Assembly (NCBI RefSeq): GCF_052857255.1
Contig: NC_135498.1
Span: forward strand, 114,183,634-114,247,633
Reading direction: 5' to 3'
Source of the DNA: Amblyomma americanum
Taxonomy: Eukaryota; Arthropoda; Arachnida; Ixodida; Ixodidae
DNA: 64,000 nucleotides
Every line of letters starts with the position of its first letter. Position 1 is the first letter of the stretch. A program made the translations under genes and the position numbers. Positions 54,733-64,000 of the stretch are shown here, in pieces. The notes beneath the pieces are model-generated. The model had not been told where the DNA came from and did no database searches. It was given only the letters and a program-made list of their open reading frames with translations.

Positions 54733-56160
54733 TCACATAATGTGCGACATCTGCAGGCAGTCGGGGCCAGTAATACTTGTCTTGAATGCGGCGGAGGGTG
54801 CGAGTAAACCCGAGATGTTCAGCTGTCGGCTCGTCGTGTGAAGCCTGTGGAACGTCTTCGCGGAGACAAGCAGGTACAACAAGAGGTAGGCTGTTTGGTT
54901 CGCTGCGAAGTTCTTCTTCATGAGAACATCTTTCTGTACACAGAAGGAAGATAGTCCTCGCTTGAATGAGGCGGGGGGTGAAGAAACTTTGCCTTCCAAG
55001 TACTTGATGAGGCGTTTTATGTTGGGGTCCGAGCGTTGCTGCTGGGCAAAAGAGCTGGAGCTGATGGGTCCCAAGAAGGCATAGACGCAATCGGCGTCAG
55101 AGTGCTTGCGTCCGGACTTGCAAATGACGGTGACGTGAAACTCCTGGAAGCGCAGACTCCATCGAGCGAGGCCGCCAGAGGCGCCCTTCAAAGTCGCAAG
55201 CCAACACAGCGCGTGGTAATTGCTGACTACCTTGAACGGTCGTCCGTACAGATAGGGGCGGAATTTCGACGTAGCCCAGATGATGGTAAAGCACTCCTTC
55301 TCACTCGTCGAATAGTTAGCCGCGGCCTTGGAAAGGGCACGGCTAGTGTATGCGATGACTTTCTCCAGCCCGTCACTTCTTTGAATGAGGACGGTGCCTA
55401 GGCCCACGCTGCTTGCGTCGGTATGAATTTCAGTATCGGCGGTTTCATCAAAATGGGCGAGGATCGGTGGGGACTGTAAACGACGCAGAAGTTCTTTGAA
55501 GGCTTCTGCTTGCGGGGCTTCCCATTTAAATGGCACGTCTGCCTTCGTCAGTTTTCTCAGGGGCTCGGCGTTGCGCGAAAAGTTTTTCACAAACCGTCGG
55601 TAATATGCTCACAGTCTGAGGAATCTGCACATTGCTTTCCTGTTGGCTGGCGAGGGAAACTGTGCAATAGCAGCAGCTTTCTGAGGGTCTGGGAGTACTC
55701 CTTCTTTGCTAACGATGTGGCCTAGATACAGCAGCTCTTCATAGGCGAAGTGGAACTTCTTTGCTTTCAGGGTTACGCCAGACGACTTGATGGCGGCTTG
55801 TACTGTTCGAAGTCTTTTGAGGTGCTCTTCAAAGTTCGAGGCGAAGACAACGACGTCATCTAAAAATACCAGACAAATTTGCCACTTCAGGCCTGCCAGC
55901 ACTGTATCCATTTCTCGCTGAAACGTCGCTGGTGCGGAACAGAGACTAAATTGAATCACCTTGAACTCGAAGAGCCCATCCGGAGTGATGAATGCCGTCT
56001 TCTCGAGATCTCTTTCATCGACCTCAATTTGCCAGTAGCCGCTCTTGAAATCCATCTATGAGAAATACTTGGCGTTGCAGAGCTGGTGAGTTGCGTCGTC
56101 GATGCGGGGGAGGGGGTAGACGTCCTTCTTTGTTATGCTTTCAGGCGACGGTAATGAACG
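54733..56160 (-). pseudogene. Gypsy reverse transcriptase and RNase H
   Basis: RT begins near 56140 (KKDVYPLPRID) and reads MDFKSGYWQIEVDERDLEKT after a stop. Next comes FEFKVIQFSLCSAPATFQRE and the catalytic VFLDDVVVFAS (about 55850-55870); the usual Tyr before LDD is Phe. A stop at about 55609 is followed by the RT-RNase H linker (VKNFSRNAEPLRKLTKADVPF). RNase H has IHTDASSVGLGTVL (about 55395-55440), YSTSEKECFTIIWA and a late SDADCVY where gypsy RNase H usually has a DALSR-type end. The integrase N-terminus follows after further shifts. Confidence 0.88.
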
Positions 56161-56670
56161 CAGAATCGAAGTGCGCAATCTTTCTTCCTCACTGGAACAA
56201 CCGGTGCCGCCCATAGGCTGTTTGATGGCTGGATGACGTCGTCGCGAAGCATTTCTTCCAATTGGTACAAGATGGCTTGTCGTTCTCGCGGCGACACACG
56301 GTAGGGGCTTTGACGGATAGGTCGGGCGTGCTGGTCGGTTATAATGCGATGCTTGGCAATCGGCGTTTGTCGGACCTTCGCCGACGACGAAAAACACCCA
56401 CTGTAGTTTTGAAGCAGATTGTGAAATCAGGTCTTGTCTCGTCCGGGGCAGGGCTGCTTTGATGTTGAAAGTGGGCGAGTTCTCTGGGTCAGACGAATCT
56501 TCTGCGGAGGGGTCGGGGAGGGCGCAGGAGTTCCGTACGTCGGATATATCGTCGAAGAAAGCAATCGTCGTTCCTTTGTTAATTTGCCGATATTCTTCGC
56601 TGATGTTTGTCAGCAGTACTTAAGCCTGGCCATTGCGGAAATGTGCGATGCGTCTTGCGATGCTGATTCC

Positions 56671-57270
56671 TCAGTCTAGAAACAACTGCATGTTCCCCTC
56701 GATGATTGCTTCAGTGTTAATGGCTTTCGTGGCGCCTGCGGACACGATAACGCTTGAACAGGGTGGGACGCTCACTTCTTTCTCCAGGACACTCAAGGCA
56801 ACGTGATGTCTCAGAGTTTTAATCGAAGGGATGGCCTCGTCCGTCGAAAGTGTGATCAGCTTCGATCGCAGGTTGATGATTGCCTGATGCGGTAGCACAA
56901 CAAATGACGCAGTATAGGTATGTCCTTTGACAGTCACTCGCGCTGTGCATCGCCCTGGTGGCGTAATGAGGTGGCCCCCTGCGTTGCGAATTTGTGGGCC
57001 GTCCCAAGCGGTCATAACTTTCCTCAGCTGCGCAACGAATGTTCCATTCATCACCGAGTAATCGGCTCTTGTGTCGACTAGAGCGGTAACTTTCCGGCCG
57101 TTGATAGTCACTTCTAAGTCGGATGTCCTGGCTCTTGCATTGCAATTCGGCCTCGGCGTTGAGTCACGTCTTTGTCGCGTATGCGAATCGCGGGTGGGGT
57201 GTGTCGTCGAAGCTTTTCTCAGTGTCGGCGTCGTTTGAAATGCAGTTCGTGTCGTGGTCGGGGTTGCCAT
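56671..57270 (-). pseudogene. Gypsy aspartic protease region
   Basis: A 199-residue open frame holds VTALVDTRADYSVM at about 57045-57085. The active-site triplet is D-T-R (57067-57075) where aspartic proteases need D-T-G. The Arg can arise from Gly by one G-to-A change. Downstream words are GHTYTASFVVLPHQAI and the linker toward RT (KEVSVPPCSSVIVSAG). It would have cut the Gag-Pol polyprotein. Confidence 0.82.
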
Positions 57271-57613
57271 TTTGTGCGGCGTCGGTGCAGCGAGTGCGGC
57301 GTCTTCATGCAGAGTAGCGGGAGCAGAGTCTTCATGGGGCGAGGTAGGTGGAGGATCTTCGACGTTTCGCTCGTGAGCGACCTCACCTCCAGAAGTTGCT
57401 GTCTTTAGTTTCCCTTATGGGGCCTGGGAGACCTTCCTCGTAGCGCGGCTGCGTAGTTCCGGTGTGGCGACGCAAAGCGCGAGGCTGACGGCGATGGTGA
57501 GCGCGAAAGGCGGATCGGCGTCTCTCACGTATGTACTCGTCGATATCCTGCGGACGTTGGCCGATGCGTGTCAGTGGGGTATCAACGGCAAATCCCTGAA
57601 TACCGATACGTCG

Positions 57614-58750
57614 TTACGGGCAATGAAGAAGAATATGGCCGGCCTCACCGCAATGGAAGCACAACGGCCGGTAGTCGGAAGTCCTCCAGGCGTCGCATTT
57701 CCTAGGGCTTGAGCGTCGCTCATAGGCTGGGTGGGCGTGGGCAGGGAGGCGGCTTTCGGGAACAAGTGGTTCATATCGGAGAGGACGTAGCGGTTGTCGT
57801 TGGGGCTGAGGAGTTCTTACTGCAGCGGCGTAGGTCATGGCCTGGGGCTCTGCGGCCGTCGGGTTGCCAAGTGCCTGTTGCCCTTCTCCCCGTACCACGT
57901 CCATGAGAGTCGCTGCTTGCGGCTGTGGGGAGGATGGCAGTAATCGGCGTAGCTCATGGCGGAGGATTTCACGGATCAGTTCTCGCAAGTTGTCGCTGGT
58001 GGTGGTCGTCATGTCCGGACACATTGCACAGACAGAGGAAGGGCGGTTGTACTGCCTCCCCCGGACGTCGAGGGTCTCTTCGATCGTGCTAGCTTCTTGC
58101 ATGAATTCCTCGACTATTTTCGGCGGCTGTCGGACGAGGCTGCCAATGAGTTGTGCCTTTACGCCGCGCATGAAAATCTGAAATTTCTTTTGCTCGATCA
58201 TTCCGGGGTCAGCGCGGCGAAAGAGGCGCTTCAATTCTTCCACGTAACCGCGGACCGGCTCATAGGGAAGCTGGATCCTTGACTCGGGGAGTCGTTCGTA
58301 TCTTTCTTTCCTCACGACACTTGTGAATGCCTTCAAGAGTTCCTTTTTGAATAGCTCCCATGTCGTTAGGGAAGACTCGTGGTTTTCGTACCACGTGCGT
58401 GCGGAGCCATCCAATGAGAAAAATACGTGTCCAATTTTTGCCGCATCATCCCACTTGTTGAATGATCCCAAGCGCTCGAGTTGGTCCAACCATTTTTCGG
58501 GGCCTTCGCCTAGGGATCCATTGAACGTTGACAGCACCCGCGGCTGCTGCAGTATGATCGGGGTCGACACCTTTGGCGAAGTAGTGGCGCTTGTAGCGGC
58601 GTCCTTTCGCTGTCTGGTGCGGTCCGGCCGGGTCCCGAACTCAGGCTCCTCTCCCTGGAGACGTCGGCTGGCTGGCTGAGCTGCTAGCTCCTCCTCAGTT
58701 GCGAAGCGCAGAGGGCTGGCGTCATGACTTGAAGGGGGCGTCCGGTACAT
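57614..58750 (-). pseudogene. Gypsy gag with CCHC knuckle
   Basis: A 378-residue open frame starts at the ATG at 58750, just inside the 5' LTR. The capsid-like part has STFNGSLGEGPEKWLDQLER (about 58470-58530), KIGHVFFSLDGSARTWYENH and LTTWELFKKELLKAFT. The C-terminus carries CFHCGEAGHILLHC (about 57625-57670), a perfect CX2CX4HX4C RNA-binding knuckle. The frame is lost right after the knuckle, before the protease. It is the only near-intact domain of this element. The product would form the particle that packages the element's RNA. Confidence 0.9.
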
Positions 58751-58776
58751 GGAAGGGTATCAGCACCTCCACCAGA

Positions 58777-59138
58777 TGTCCCGAAGTTGTGACTGCACTC
58801 TGGAGAGCATAAAGGCTGTTAAAATGGTATCTAAACAAAACACTTTATTTGGGCTGACCTGCGCCCACAATTGACTGAATCACTCAGCGGCGGCGTAGCA
58901 ACAAGCGCGCTACCAACAATGCCTGCCGCTGTCAGCCGTGCAAAATTTGAAGCTGATAGCGAACTTTCGATATAAAGCGTGCAAAGTTACTAGAACATGC
59001 CGGAACAACGTAGAACCAGCTCTGCCTGGCTGCGATCAATCGAGATAAAACTAGTCGCGTCTTGCGTCGAAAACAAAGCGAGAAAGTGGCGTGGCGGCAG
59101 ATCTGAATAAGAAACAAACCCTGCAAAGATTCGCGGCA
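58777..59138 (-). repeat. 5' LTR of the gypsy element
   Basis: About 362 bp, starting TGCCGCGAATC and ending CTTCGGGACA on the minus strand. It contains AATAAA (58844-58849 on the minus strand). Directly inside it the minus strand reads TCTGGTGGAGGTGCTGATACC, which may hold the primer-binding site (TGG start two bases inside); I could not match a tRNA. Confidence 0.92.
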
Positions 59139-59142
59139 ATAT
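59139..59142. repeat. Target duplication of the gypsy element, right
   Basis: ATAT directly outside the right LTR; the partner is at 53514-53517. Confidence 0.8.
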
Positions 59143-59666
59143 TGGTGAAATAAACACAGAAGTGATACAGGACGAATTTCAAGTATCTGTTTATCATTAT
59201 GGGTTTTAGGCTGAGAAACACTGACGAGGGGACAATAATTACTAACAATGTACCGGGCAGCTGTGTTTTGAATAGTCTCAAGCTTTTTAATAAGATATTT
59301 TTGATGGGGTGACCTGTATAGATGCGACGAATTCCAACAGGGGTCGAACAAAAGTTAGGTATGCGAGTTTACGAATTGAGCTAGGAGAGTTGCACGGCAT
59401 ATGAAACCGAGTGTCCTCGACGCTTTGTTGCAGACTCCTAAATGTGTCAAGACCATGAAAGATTTGGTGTGAGCGGAATTTCGATATATTTGTAAGACAT
59501 AAGGTTGTATTGGAAGGTGTTATTAATGAAGTATTTGAAGTTAGACATATCATGTTTCCTGCTAAATGTCATGGATATATATTTAGCTGGGTTTAGTATC
59601 ATTTGCCGGTTTTTGCACCAATCAACAATAATGCTAAGATCACTTTGAAGGATCAGGTGGTCAAAA

Positions 59667-59911
59667 GCCGCCGCGGTGGCTGAGTGGCTACGGCGCTCGG
59701 CTGCTGGCCCGAAAGACGCGGGTTCGATCCCGGCCGCGGCGGTCGAATTTCAATGGAGGCAAAATTCTAGAGGCCCGTGTACTGTTGGATGTCAGTGCAC
59801 GTTAAAGAACCCAAGGTGGTCGAAATTTCCGGAGATCTTCACTACGGCGTCCTTCATAGTCTGAGTCGCTTTGGGACATTGAATTCCCATAAATCAAATA
59901 AAATCAAATCA
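59667..59911 (+). mobile_element. Ruka-like SINE nested in CR1
   Basis: The A box TGGCTGAGTGG and B box GGTTCGATCCC match the consensus exactly. The body matches the copy at 14547-14784 (TCGAATTTCAATGGAGGC, CAGTGCACGTTAAAGAACCC) and the tail is an (AAATC)n-like run. Possible target duplication: GATCAGGTGGTC (59651-59662) and GATCAGTTTGTC (59912-59923), two mismatches. The insertion lies in the RT domain of the minus-strand CR1. Confidence 0.9.
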
Positions 59912-62009
59912 GATCAGTTTGTCCGTCTCGGCAGTAATCTTGCGGTAAACAACACAGTCATCTGCGAAAAGTCGTAAACGGGATTAAATGTTATGAGGAA
60001 GGCCGTTAATATAAATTAGGAAATGCAACGGTTCAAGTACGCCTTAGATTACACCACATAATAGTGAGGAAGATCCATTGATAACAGTGAATTGTTGATT
60101 AAATGAGAGAAAGTTACGAAGCCAAGGTAATGTGACAGAATCAAGAGAAAGGGTAGATAATTTAGTAAACAGCCGGCCGTGTGTCACTCTGTCAAACGCT
60201 TTTGAGAAATTTAAAAAAATGTAATATGTTTGCTGGTTATCGTTCATGTTAAAATGCAAGTCAGTACTGGGTATCACCCGAGTAGCCTTTCCTAAAATAA
60301 TGCTGATTAGAAAAGAAAAAGTCATTACGTTCTAGATGGTCGTAAATGTGGGAAGCGAGAATATTTAAAAGTATTTATAGCATATGCCTGTTAACGAGAT
60401 AGGGCGATAGTTATCAGGTGAGCTTTTGCTACTGGTTTTGAAGACACGGATGACCTTGGCAATTTTCCAGTCAGTAGGCAGTTCTGAGGGTATTAAAGAT
60501 TGCTGAAATATATGACACAGAATCTGGCTGGAAATTGAAATGGAGTTTTTAAGAATCTTCGAGTTTATGTCGTCCACTGAAGGATTATAATGACTGATGC
60601 AATTCCCTTGGCACTAATGCTGTTAGGCTCCATGAATGGGTAGTCAGAGTCGGGAACAGTAGGCATACTGGAATGAGCTCCTTAGTAAATACTGGTGGAA
60701 AAGTCTGTTAAGCGCAGTCGGACATTCAGTGTCATCTAGCGGCAACCCATCACTATTGTGTAGTTGTATGAAGTGTCGTTTACATTCGGGAGATATAGTT
60801 TGTTAAACCTTCTTAGGATTAGTCTACAAAAGCATTGGGAGATCATGAGTAAAGTATTTGTTTTTGACAGCGGTATAGCAGAACAAAGTGTTTTCGGGCA
60901 CTGTTTATGGCTATCGAACCAGGATGGGGAGGGAGCAGATTTGGCTTGTCGGTACAAGCACCTCCTTTTATTTCCTAATCGACGGAGGGCCTTGTCGAAC
61001 CATGGACTGATTTTGTCATTAGTTATTGAAATTAGCGGAACATGCTTGTCTATCAGCGTAGGGAGTTTGTGTTTGAAAAGCAATTAGTTGGCTTGAATAG
61101 ATCGTTGGTTACTTCGCAGCAAAAATTCTTCATTGAAAATTTTGGTAAGCTCTGTATTTCTCTCACTATATCTTGCTTTACTGTAATATCTAATGCTTTC
61201 TTATTTTACCTGCAAACAAACTTGGAACTAGAATTTCAAATTGCAGAATCTTATGGTCGCTAAATCCATGAAGGTGCGTCACTGGCCTTATGGTGTCGGG
61301 AGCGGTGGCTAAAGCTAAATCTAGTATATTAGACCCACAGGTATTCCGGCTAATGACATAAAATAGGTTGAAATTCAAAGTTAATTTAACAAATTCTGTT
61401 GCAACAGTACGAGATGAAGACATATTAACCGAATATTTTCGAGGAAAATTGAAATCACCGAGAAAGAAAATGTTACTGGGCGCACATTGGTCAACAGTGG
61501 CAGAAATGCTATACCGGATATTATGAATGGAAGATATCCCACAGTCAGGTGGGCGGTAACGCACCCCAATAAGAAGGTTTGAAGGGACAGTTTTGAAGGT
61601 GGCCAGTACTATTTCGATTACAAAGTTTGATGCAATAGCGATGGAAGGTAATGTTCTTTTGATTGCAATGAGCACCACACCCTCTTTTTTATTTATACGG
61701 TCATGTCTGTAGTTATTGTAAGCATGGTCGTCGGGAAAGATTTCACACTCTTCGATACCGACCTGCAACCAAGTCTCTGTTAAAGCAACTATACCAGATT
61801 CACTATCTTCTAGAAAGGAACAGAACTGATCGCGTTTAGGCACTAGGCTTCTGATATTAGGAAATGAAAGGGACAGTTTCGGGGCGGAAGTGGATGACGT
61901 GGGTTGGGGACGCCGTCGCAAGCTGGCAGCATTGCCTAGCTATTGTGAGACTGGAGTAAACGAGAACTACTTTCATCGTTTGCATCAAGCAGTTAAGAGC
62001 GCCATAGGA

Positions 62010-62190
62010 AACCAATGGGGTACGCTTTTGACGATAGCAAAATGTTAATAGGAAACAAATGCATGCCTGTCGACGGGAGATCTCGGGAAAAATTGATCGT
62101 TATAGTGAAATCTTACAATAGATAAGCATTTACGCTCACAAGCTATTTCCCGTTTAAAAATGCTTTTGTCCAAATTTGTGGGCTATATAG
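62010..62190 (-). repeat. Dispersed repeat B, copy 3
   Basis: TACGCTTTTGACGATAGC, GTGAAATCTTACAATA and AAAAATGCTTTTGTCCAAATT match 23225-23400 (ACGCTTTTGACAACACC, GTGAAATCTTACAATA, AAAAATGCTTTTCTTCCGAATT) in the same order. No frame is conserved. Confidence 0.6.
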
Positions 62191-64000
62191 GTGAGGAAGG
62201 TATCTTTATATCGCTGATCAAAGGCATTACCTGCAAGAACGGCGCGTTGGTTGATATGTAGCTGCCATGAAGTTATTTTGTTGGATATAAACACAAGCAC
62301 TAGCGACATGCCGGCACCTGAACCTATGCGGTTTAGGGGTAATGAGAAATTCGAAGTGCATGGCGCACAGTTAATGTCACCTTTGTTAATTTAGTCTCGG
62401 TCTGTCTTGGCGACAGTGATGACCATGTTAACGCAGGGTTACCAAGACCGTGGAAAAGGCTGAAAAGAAATTTCTTGAGCGCCGCAGCTTGCCAGCTGAG
62501 TGACTCGTTCAGTAATCTATGCGTACTGGAACCAGAGACAGGTTAATGCAATCCCTCATTTTGTTTCGCGCCAAAAAAATTTTATTAGATTTAATGCCTG
62601 CTTCATGCTGATTATTATCAGAAAACGCCCTTTAGCGCTCATATTTCTCTCCGGCACCATTTTTCGCACACCCCACTTTCTTTCCAACAAAAGCCAGCAT
62701 GCCGTTTCTGTTACGTTATCGACTTACCGAGTTCAGTCATAAAAGCGGCTGCGTTATACACAGTGTGCGGATGTGTCATTGAAGTAGCCAGTGGTGTTGG
62801 AAATATAGTGCTTTGAAAGAAACACGAAAAGGGAATGCAGTTAGTTACAAGAAGCTGTTGTTCTTACGACATGTACGTTAGTAGTTAGGCCATCACGACG
62901 AAGCAAATACAAGTACCGGCGATTATCATGATCAAGATGAGGAGCCTCAGTTCATCCACTACAGCGGCACTAAACATAGCTACTTCTGGGCGCATCCTTG
63001 GTAGTATTGTGTTTGTTTTAAAATTGCACGATAACTACGCTCTAGTTTGTCGATGGTGGTGACCCTGTGGGACCCAGACTTTGGTTGCTCGGCAGTCTAA
63101 CAGGAGTCAACAAGAGAAAAGGAAGAATTCACTCTACGACGTGTGACAACGGCTGGAGTGAATGCGGAGCGTTAGACGGCAGACGCGCACTTTGGAGAGA
63201 ATTTAAAATCAGTAATATTGATGTTGAAGGCTTGCACAGAGCGTGACTGGCAAAACGCAAAGTCCAACTTAATATTAATGATTGACAACACTCAGCGACT
63301 CTCATGCGGCTTGCGCAGGAAACAAGCCAGAGACTTTGTCTCTATAGCACAAGTTTTAACTGCTAAGACTGCAGCCTTTCTTTTTGTTTATGCCCGCTCA
63401 TAAATTGTGATCACCATGTGCTACTTTAAATGCGAATATATATTTCTAATTGTGTGCACAGGTGGAGAGCGAGAACTACACGAGGCCGCCTTCCCCGCGC
63501 ACTTTTTTCCCGGATAAACAGCGCGTTGCGCTCTCTGTTTGTTCCTAAGCATTGGATAAAAGGCGCGAAATGAATGTTACGCCCTTATGATACAATATTT
63601 TCATCACACTCTACTCGGTTCCTACTATCCATCCGTCTCAGAGAGGAAGTAAATATAATAAAATGGATATCAAATAAATGATATTACTCGATCCCCGCTT
63701 CTCCGTTTATAACATATCATAAACGGACGCTTCAACTGTGCCTCGCTCTAGAGAGACATTTCCGCACTAAACTATTCGCACTTGAAGTGCGGCCGTTAGT
63801 CGCGTCTGCCCAACGTTGCTAGGTAACAAATAACGGCTCTTATTTCGTTCGTTCATCGGACCACCTTTTAGAAATAGGCGCCCGATTCATTTCATATGAC
63901 CTCGGTTCTCATGGTCTTGCAACCGCTCTACAACACATCGCGCAAACTTCGTCTCCATGCTCTCTCTGTTTTGCTGGAATCAGAAAACTCGCGCTGTAAA
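62191..64000. other. No gene recognised
   Basis: Nothing coding is seen. Two small palindromes, near 63705-63728 (CCGTTTAT...ATAAACGG) and 63778-63792 (CGCACTTGAAGTGCG), are the only structures noted. Confidence 0.4.

Larger units (their letters stand above)
53518..59138 (-). mobile_element. Full-length Ty3/gypsy retrotransposon, nested in CR1
   Basis: The 5.6-kb element has two LTRs (58777-59138 at its 5' end, 53518-53890 at its 3' end), each TG...CA on the coding strand, and a 4-bp ATAT target duplication. A purine tract (GAGAGGGGAGTAA on the minus strand) sits directly against the 3' LTR. Between them lie gag, protease, reverse transcriptase, RNase H and integrase in Ty3/gypsy order. The LTRs differ by many substitutions and small indels, so the insertion is not recent. 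All domains except gag are damaged. No envelope gene is seen. It interrupts a CR1-like LINE whose reading resumes on the other side. Confidence 0.93.
59139..61990 (-). pseudogene. CR1-like LINE, 5' part: endonuclease and RT
   Basis: The endonuclease frame begins near 61921. It reads LSFPNIRSLVPKRDQFCSFL, IVALTETWL (about 61760-61790), IGVRYRPPDC (about 61540-61570), FFLGDFNFPRKYS (about 61440-61480) and GFSDHKILQFE (about 61230-61270), the apurinic-type endonuclease set. RT blocks are LPTDWKIAKVIRVFK (about 60430-60480), NYRPISLTG (about 60390), FLNFSKAFDRVTHG (about 60175-60215) and FADDCVVYRK with both Asp (59940-59970). The end near 59139 (KLEYASSIWDP-like region, ETIQNTAARYIVSNY) joins, beyond the gypsy element, to 53517. 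A SINE interrupts it at 59667-59911. Frame breaks are present throughout. Confidence 0.87.

Noticed and set aside
57837..58679. Plus-strand frames of over 100 codons opposite the gypsy gag
   Set aside because: They are shadows of the gag coding strand and have no motif.
63705..63792. Two small palindromes
   Set aside because: Arms of about 7-8 bp are expected by chance in 64 kb, and there is no nearby gene.

Overview
This is an animal nuclear window, most likely from a hard (ixodid) tick. The evidence is a tRNA-derived SINE matching my recollection of the tick Ruka family, several chelicerate-style LINE families, Ty3/gypsy elements of tick type, and one intron-containing gene for a secreted Kunitz protein. 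There is no operon structure, no bacterial gene, no CRISPR array and no rRNA. I could run no searches, so every family name rests on motifs read by eye.

Layout. 1-2.4 kb: an RTE-like LINE end (-) and a CR1-like LINE end (+). 2.96-9.87 kb: a broken gypsy pol (+) cut short by a long LINE with RNase H (-), bearing ORF1 zinc knuckles and an ORF2. 10.2-11.05 kb: an LTR-like block with a TATA box. 12.57-13.16 kb: a Tc1-like transposase remnant. 14.55-14.78 kb: a Ruka-like SINE with a perfect 16-bp target duplication. 15.4-20.0 kb: two minus-strand copies of one LINE family, the second interrupted by a plus-strand LINE end that begins at a hairpin. 22.05-24.82 kb: the Kunitz gene, the only convincing host gene. 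25.4-27.6 kb: SINEs and a CA microsatellite. 27.7-31.2 kb: a plus-strand LINE holding three nested insertions. 31.4-33.87 kb (-) and 33.87-39.0 kb (+): two LINEs head to head, the second carrying a Penelope-like insert. 39.4-42.0 kb: LINE 5' part (-) and LINE 3' part (+). 42.6-52.8 kb: gene-poor, with a SINE, a microsatellite, two RTE-like pieces and a gypsy integrase (-). 53.0-62.0 kb: a CR1-like LINE (-) split by a full-length gypsy element with two LTRs and a 4-bp target duplication, and by a SINE. 62-64 kb: no gene seen.

The genes do not form a pathway. The window is a mobile-element graveyard around one secreted-protein gene, and nearly every element has lost a catalytic residue, its frame or an end. 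In the Kunitz gene the three proposed exons all have phase-1 boundaries, except that the domain exon is one base too long. The excess falls between cysteines 1 and 2, so the locus is either a very young pseudogene or carries a one-base sequence error. I found no coherent new biological system; the less familiar items are small inverted-repeat elements, fold-backs, dispersed repeats and a composite SINE.
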